Below are positions 58,386 to 64,000 of a stretch of DNA of 64,000 nucleotides, one piece after another. This DNA comes from Citrus sinensis (lineage: Eukaryota > Streptophyta > Magnoliopsida > Sapindales > Rutaceae), in NCBI RefSeq assembly GCF_022201045.2, contig NC_068556.1:22859501-22923500 (forward strand). Direction: 5' to 3'. The stretch's first letter is position 1. Every line of letters begins with the position of its first letter. A model generated the notes under the pieces. That model saw only the letters and a program-made list of their open reading frames with translations. It searched no databases and was not told the DNA's origin. The position numbers and the translations under genes were made by a program.

Positions 58386-58815
58386 ATAAATAAAACTTTA
58401 GAAAGAATGAGAAATAGGTGTAGAAGGGATGGAAGAAGTCAAATACATCCACAACTATAAAAATCAAAAATAAAGGGACTCATAAGAAATTAGCTAAAGA
58501 AGAAAAAGACAAAAAACGTAAGATACGTTTATTGTAACTTAGGTACCAGAAAGCAGCACACAGAAAAAAGAAAAAGAACAGACTCTTGTACTTGATATAT
58601 TCTAGGATAACTTTTAGCTTCAATTTTTTTATCCCAAGGGTCCCTGGGTTACAGATTTTCACATTGTTGATATTACTAATTAGGGGCTTATTTATATCCT
58701 AATCTAACTTTTGACCCCAAACATAGGATGAGTATTATTTTACCCTCAATTAATCCAAGTCTAACTTATTTAATTGTCATTGAAAAACCTACGTAAGGAA
58801 AGTGAATATCTTTTA
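58386..58815. other. Right virus-host junction segment
   Basis: The border of viral sequence lies near 58386-58460. The rest is unassigned DNA not found in the other duplicated block. Confidence 0.4.
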
Positions 58816-59492
58816 GGATAAATATCGAATTACTCCCATCTAGTGTGATTATCTTTAATTTACTCTCAAAAAATGTAAAAACATTAATTTACGTCTTAAA
58901 ATCTGTTATCTCTTATTAAATTTAATAGTTGAAAGGATAAAATCATGTATTGATCAACCAATGAAAAAAGTCAAATTTCTTTAATATTTCATTATTTCTT
59001 TTCGTATTACTCTCTTCTGTTTAACCAAACTCTGACCATTTTCTTTTCTAAACCCTCACTTCTTCTTTCTAATTAAACCCTAATTTTGCATAAGGATAAG
59101 CAAAATTGACAGCATCCATTTCTTTTCGATGGGCACACACGGCCTTCCTTGGCCTTGGGCTGGCCGCACTTGGCCTTCCTTGACCAACTCAGGCTCCTGT
59201 GGATATACTTGAGAATAAAATTTTTTTTTAGGACTCTGAAGTTATTATGATATTTTACGGACCTTTAAAATAATTTTACATATCATTTATTAACATGAAC
59301 AGATTTGTTTTGGGTCTTAAATCATTAGTTGATAGAATTTATTATGGATAGGGATATTTTTATATTTTAATAAGTTTACGATAACAATCTATTAAAATTA
59401 ACAACATTTGGGTGATAAATTAATATTTTTACACTTTTGGAGATGGATTGAATATCGCCATTCCATGCGAGGGTTAATTCGAAATTTACCCC
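58816..59492. mobile_element. 677-bp element with long inverted ends
   Basis: The left end GGATAAATATCGAATTACTC matches the inverted right end (GGGTAAATTTCGAATTAACC). Similarity continues inward (TGTAAAAACATTAATTTACG against TGTAAAAATATTAATTTATC). No ORF. A CC-rich centre near 59140-59200 carries GGCCTTCCTTGGCC-type repeats. A target duplication is not clear. It abuts the start of the second duplicated block. Confidence 0.65.
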
Positions 59493-59502
59493 TCTCTAAA
59501 AT

Positions 59503-61757
59503 AGAATAATGGTTATCTTCTTGAAGAGGAAACTGTTTTGACCAGGGGACTTCATCTAGTTCTAATCTAACTCAGAAGTTCAAATGGGGTCTAGTGGAAC
59601 TGTTAAACACGCGTTACACGCCACGAGCAACATCACGGCCTTCTAATATAGCACATATCCATACGAAGGAAGCTGATGTTCTAGCTCCTTCTGAATTGAC
59701 CCGTGTACTGGACGAAGAAGGTTGTGCATCTTGTTAGCCAATTGTACATGAACTGTAGATGTTTTCTGCTGATGAATTTTGTTTCCTTTCGTGTTTATGA
59801 AAGTAGTTCAACGAAATGTCTCTCTTGTGTTATGTGTTGGTACTCTTAACGTTCCACCTTTAAGTTCAGTTCTTTCCAATGTTTTTATCACTGCACTTGT
59901 TTTTACCATTTTTTTTCTAGTATCATGAATCCTTTTCATCAAAAGCTGCATAAAGAAATTATTCTGAATCTTTTTCATCTAAAGCTGCACAAAGAAATTA
60001 TTCCAACTGGTACTGTTGGCATTTATATTTGAGAAATAAACTGATGGATCGTGTTAAAACTTTTAGGAGGCTACTGTGTCTGAGTTGAGGCACATGAATG
60101 ATGAAGTTTTGGAAACTCAAAAGAGATGGAGACAACTCTTTTAAGGATTCGGAACTTTTTAAGAAGCACTAAAGCTGCAATACTATTTCAGCTACGCGAA
60201 GTTACAAAGCAGGCATGAGTTATTTGTGGAGCACGTTACAGCTTCGCGCCCTTCCCCTTTAGTTTGCAGCATTATGATCTGATAATTTTCCAATTGCTTG
60301 ACTTGATTGTCTTTGTTGTGCCGGTTGCTTCTGCTATTTTTTGGTTGAGGCAACGCAGCACAGACCGAGGGAAACACTCTCTTACAGGGGTCAAAACTCA
60401 TGGCTGGATTAGGTAATCTTAGTGGCCTTCCAAGCTCTTTCGATCATTCTGCACATCAAACGCCAGAATCTAGACCTCGTGTGGCTGAAATTGTTGAAAG
60501 TTCAACAAGTAAAGCCCAGTAAATGGTTGATGTGGCTGTGCGGGTAAGGAAGGCCAAAAAATTTATTTCTGTCCTGTCCTGTTTTGCTCTGCCCTTTGCA
60601 GAATCTTTCCGATTCTTTAACTTTCTCCACATTGAAACATTTTATTTCTCAATTTGAAGAATTTACAGTGAACAAATCACATCTCATGGAACCTTTGTTT
60701 GGTGTGGATCTCCCCTCAATTATGGTCCAATTGCTCAAACCCTTTAGTAGTTTGTCGGCTATACTAATATCGTGGGAATTAATGGAAATATTGAACCTTG
60801 CTAGCAGAAGAAAATTTCTGTTTTCTCTGGTTTTCCATGGGGAGTGGGGCTGTCGGGCCTGATTTGGCAGCAAATGAGGAGCATCCACGCGTTGCAGGAG
60901 AGAGGAAAAGTTGTTGGAACTTAGCTGATACAAGACTAATTTCCATTGAGCTGTTACATACAGAGTCTGTAACGTAGTTTTGTCCATTATTTTATCATGC
61001 CTGCCACTGAACTTTTTAAGATCTGATGTAGTGCTTTTGTTCAGAATGAACCCACTACTACTGCAGGCACTGACATAATGGGAATTGAGAAAATTGAGGA
61101 GGCTATGGATTTTGTAAACAATAGGCGTTCAGGAAATGGTTTAGCCACGCCATCAATTAGGTATTCTACCTTGGCAGATTTGGTTCACAGCTCTCATAAT
61201 TCTCAGCCGAATCCGTCCACTGGCAAATAGTTGTGCACCTCATTCTACATGGAACAATTCATCTGACGAAAATTATGCACAGATTCCTTTAGAACTTGTT
61301 GCACACCGTGTAGCTTCCTTGCTCGTGAGTACAGGCAAATTTTAGGATTCCGATGTATAATCCTATTCGGATTATTCTGAACTCGACACAGTACATTTGA
61401 GGATCTGCTTTCTGAAAGCCCTTCTCAGATGCTGTAAAGTTTTTAGTTATTATTTCGTAATTACAAAGTCTATGTACTCAGTTGATTTTTTTTTTCCTAT
61501 TATTGTCGTCTGTAAATACATTAATGTGGCTTATATTCCAAACTACGTAAATTCTGGACCCTTATTATTCGCATAATCCCATATGCAGATATGTACAGAA
61601 CGAGATTTTCCTCCAGCAGATGTTGCTCGGATACCAGATTCTGCAGCCACGATTTTGCAGCCATATTGTTTGCCGGACCTTCCAGTATATGCAAAGATGC
61701 AGAAATACATGGAAATAATCAAAAATCAAATATTGGATTCGTGCCTACATCTACATA
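59503..61757 (+). pseudogene. ALY 3'-end pseudogene (exons 14-18 equivalents)
   Basis: Matches ALY exon 14 (about 59503-59725), 15 (60067-60213), 16 (60325-60541), 17 (61066-61330) and 18 (61588-61757). It is disabled by an extra base in exon 15 (CTCAAAAGAGATGG against CAAAAAGATGG), a TAA in exon 16 (CCCAGTAAATGG, about 60519), deletions in exon 17 and the lack of everything upstream. No promoter or SANT/DIRP part is present. Confidence 0.9.
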
Positions 61758-62099
61758 GCACAAGGCTATTACTCTGAAATATCTTGTATGTAATATATGT
61801 TTAACACATAAACTTTGTCACCTCATGTTGTGCAACACTCTTTTTGCCTCAATAATTATTTTTTTTAAACCTCAAATACAATTGCAATACTTGTATCATA
61901 AGTATCCGACAATCCGACAAACCTTCCAGATGAAAAATGATTAGCATTTTGTCTTCAATGTTTGTAGCCGAAGGGTCGTTACTTTCATCCCTCCTCATAT
62001 GCAGAGAGTATACGGACTGTGAATCATAGTGTTGCAACGATCAAACTCAACAAGAAATAACAAGCAAATCTAACTCTTCACCTCCAACACCAAACCCCA

Positions 62100-62115
62100 C
62101 CCCCCCCCCCCCCCC
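62100..62115. repeat. Poly-C run (16 C)
   Basis: Homopolymer in the 3' flank of the ALY pseudogene. Such runs are unstable and prone to sequencing error. Confidence 0.9.
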
Positions 62116-62407
62116 TACCCCCCAGGGGGATTCAAGAATTGCAAAGAAAATTGGCTGCTTTAACAACAAAAGGAGGATAATGACTCTCGACTAATTTTGC
62201 TACACAATTGACAAAAGCTTCAAATTAAATGATCAGAAGCTAGAATAACTAATGCGGTATGCAGTGAGTCAGTGACAGATACAACCAAAAGCCTATCTCA
62301 TTCCACTGATTCCCGTGTTCCGGTTTCCTGCTCCTCCAGTTACATTCAGAACTTTAATCCGTTAAAACAGGTTTTTCATGCGGCATGTTGGTCCGATTTT
62401 AACACCA

Positions 62408-64000
62408 TCATAATTTTAACTTCTTTTTGGGCCTTTTCAACATTGCAGATTCACCGTCTTTCACACTCTGCAGCAGAAAAGACATATTCAGCCAACACTC
62501 AATCAAACAAAATAAGTACAACAAAGACCATGAATGGGAAATAACCTGTTGTTTTTTGCCTTTCTTTATTTTTTTGTTTTTCTTCTTTTTCTTACTTGTT
62601 TTCTCAAGTTCCTTTGGCTCAGAATTTCCAACTTCTAATTCCTTAAAGGAATCCTGCAAATTCACAAACAAGGATGCCATAAACAGAAACATCCCAACAG
62701 CATTCATATCTTGTTATAGGAATACCAACTCAACGCACCTCTGAGTCACCAAACGAATTCACATGTCGAATGATTCTACCTGAATTTGAAGACCCACCTG
62801 ATATATAAGGGGGTTCAAATTAATCAGGAACCCGTCCAGCACACTAACAACGCATATATTTTGCATACATACAGATAAAGAAATCAAACCACTGATATGC
62901 ATCACTTACTAATATGGTGCTTTGTCCGGACAGGGATGACATGCCAGGATTTTCTGAAAATTAACTAACTGAAAAAGCTAATGAGGAATATCCATCCAAT
63001 GGTTGCTAATGATGTCTCCGGAATTTATTTTTTTTAATTTGCCAGACTAATTTAAAGGTACCAAATTCTAAGGGCAAGAAAATCAGCTAATTACTTAAGT
63101 TTTCATGTCTCACTAGCATGACATCAATCCACCACTCTCATATAAATATAAATAAACATGAAAACGGGCTGTCCAGGATTTAATTTGGAGTGGAGAGAGA
63201 GATCCTTAGCTTTTTCGAAATATCAATCTCCGGAAGCAAAAATAATAGAAATATTTCCTATATGCGCTGAATGCCAATGAAACAAATGGCAAAAATAAAG
63301 TTAAAACAACAGTGAGGCATCATTCCAACTACAAGCTCTCCCCAACAAGATCACTACTAATTGTATCAAGCATTTTGAAGAAAAACCCCAGCCAATAACT
63401 TAAAACTATTCAAAGCTTGCAACTTTGACATGCTATTGCAAATTTTAGTCCGTATCAGTAGTTTCACCAATCTTTTCATAACCATGAAAACGAAAAACCA
63501 AAAAAAAAGAAATTTTAAAATCGATCTTCCATTTTTTATTTTTACATGTTTTCCTTTATTCAGTTATCTCATATGGTTAAAATACCAAGAAAATAACTAC
63601 ATAACCAAACATTTTCTTACGAGGACAAGCAATATATTTTTTTAAAAACCCGCTTACTCGAAAATACAGTGTCTTTGGCATTCTTAACAGCCAATTCAAG
63701 AATATCTGGGTTAATAGAAGACAATCCATCCGGTTCTTTGAGTTTTCTATCTAGGAACTTGGCTAATGCCGCTGCCTTGTTTGTGGTCAACGGTCCACCA
63801 GGATGTGCCAATCTACTACACAAGTAACAGCACAAACATGCATCAATATAAAACCAAAGATATCATACAAACAGCAAGTTAAAGCAAAATAGATATATAA
63901 AAAATAATAAGAATTGAAACCTGGGTTGAGAACGAGAAGAAGAAGTGGCAAGAGAAGGAAGAGGAGCAAATTTGCTGCCTCTCAAAGCTCTTTTTTCTTC
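62408..64000 (-). CDS. Conserved plant protein of unknown function, 3' part (runs off right edge)
   Basis: Five exons on the - strand are in frame: A (64000-63921, partial), B (63812-63658), C (62797-62739), D (62653-62546), E (62467-62408, ending in TGA). The protein part reads KRALRGSKFAPLPSLATSSS, then LAHPGGPLTTNKAAALAKFL, INPDILELAVKNAKDTVFSS, GRIIRHVNSFGDSE, and a Lys-rich tail ending KRPKKKLKL, a likely nuclear signal. Exons A to C look like a conserved helical unit, but I cannot name the family. The start lies beyond the window. It is convergent with the ALY pseudogene, and its 3' exons are duplicated at 49470-49838. Confidence 0.8.

Larger units (their letters stand above)
50340..58400 (+). 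mobile_element. Endogenous pararetrovirus (Caulimoviridae), about 8.0 kb, unit length
   Basis: The region carries a full caulimovirid set on one strand: coiled-coil protein, capsid, 30K-type movement protein, aspartic protease-RT-RNase H, a TAV-position ORF, a promoter with TATA box, a leader with small ORFs, and a tRNA-Met primer site (57842) followed by two more small ORFs. The ORFs overlap by 1-14 nt, typical of these viruses, and the coding strand is strikingly A-rich. Read as a circle it is about one genome long (about 8.0 kb), opened between the ORFs at 58158-58385 and 50372. There is no integrase and no LTR, so it is not a retrotransposon. Several genes are broken, as expected of an old integrated copy. 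The genus is not assigned. Exact ends are uncertain by about 150 bp. Confidence 0.9.
59503..62925 (+). repeat. Duplicated block, copy A2
   Basis: Direct-orientation partner of 46703-49975. A2 has small indels, several extra pieces (for example 59600-59665 and 61395-61510), and a 16-C run at 62100-62115. It keeps the working 3' exons of the - strand gene but only a dead end of ALY. Confidence 0.92.

Noticed and set aside
62427-62744. + strand 105-codon frame
   Set aside because: Antisense of the Lys-rich exons of the - strand gene, giving an artificial Phe-rich stretch.

Overview
This window is a gene-rich stretch of dicot nuclear DNA. It has intron-rich genes with U2-type splice sites, AT-rich intergenic DNA, plant transposon families and plant-specific gene families. 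The flavour resembles Citrus, but that is only an impression and I cannot test it here.

Layout, left to right. A class-3 lipase gene (+) lies at 1.8-4.7 kb. A small putatively N-myristoylated, acidic, Lys/Glu-rich protein (-) lies at 5.8-6.5 kb. An AT-rich spacer follows, with a 291-bp foldback element and a 1.1-kb hAT-like non-autonomous element that has a perfect 8-bp target duplication. A 12-exon CHY/CTCHY/RING-finger E3 ligase gene (+) occupies 11.4-14.5 kb and carries a 53-bp foldback element in its last intron. An 11-exon organelle-type helical-repeat (PPR-like) gene (+) is at 15.4-18.5 kb. An mTERF cluster runs from 19.7 to 27.1 kb: one intact single-exon gene plus at least three degraded copies, one split by a tRNA-derived SINE and by a 1.3-kb insertion. 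A single-exon DUF2828/vWA-like gene (-) is at 28.5-30.5 kb. From 31 to 35 kb lies debris: an F-box fragment, the 3' end of a Ty3/gypsy element, a possible CACTA end, and an F-box-associated-domain pseudogene. A PIF/Harbinger-like element is at 36.5-37.2 kb. The ALWAYS EARLY/LIN9 gene (+, 18 coding exons, 1,152 codons) is at 39.0-48.8 kb. The 3' part of an unidentified conserved gene enters from the right edge on the - strand (62.4 to beyond 64.0 kb).

The most unusual part is 46.7-62.9 kb. A block of about 3.3 kb, containing the last five exons of the ALY gene and the 3' exons of the convergent neighbour, is present twice in direct orientation (46703-49975 and 59503-62925). The 9.5-kb spacer between the copies holds an essentially unit-length endogenous pararetrovirus (Caulimoviridae), about 50.3-58.4 kb. 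It shows nine ORF positions, a 35S-like promoter region with two kinds of tandem repeat, and a tRNA-Met primer-binding site. Several coding units are broken in recognisable ways: two poly-A frame changes in the capsid gene, one in-frame TAA in RNase H, and two TAGs in the transactivator-position ORF. The movement protein carries an extra retropepsin-like domain at its C terminus that lacks the canonical Gly. The gene order (coiled-coil protein, capsid, movement protein, polymerase, TAV-like, then four small ORFs around the leader and primer site) does not match any genus layout I am sure of.

Exon boundaries were placed by reading splice sites and keeping frame and family motifs intact; no transcript evidence was available.
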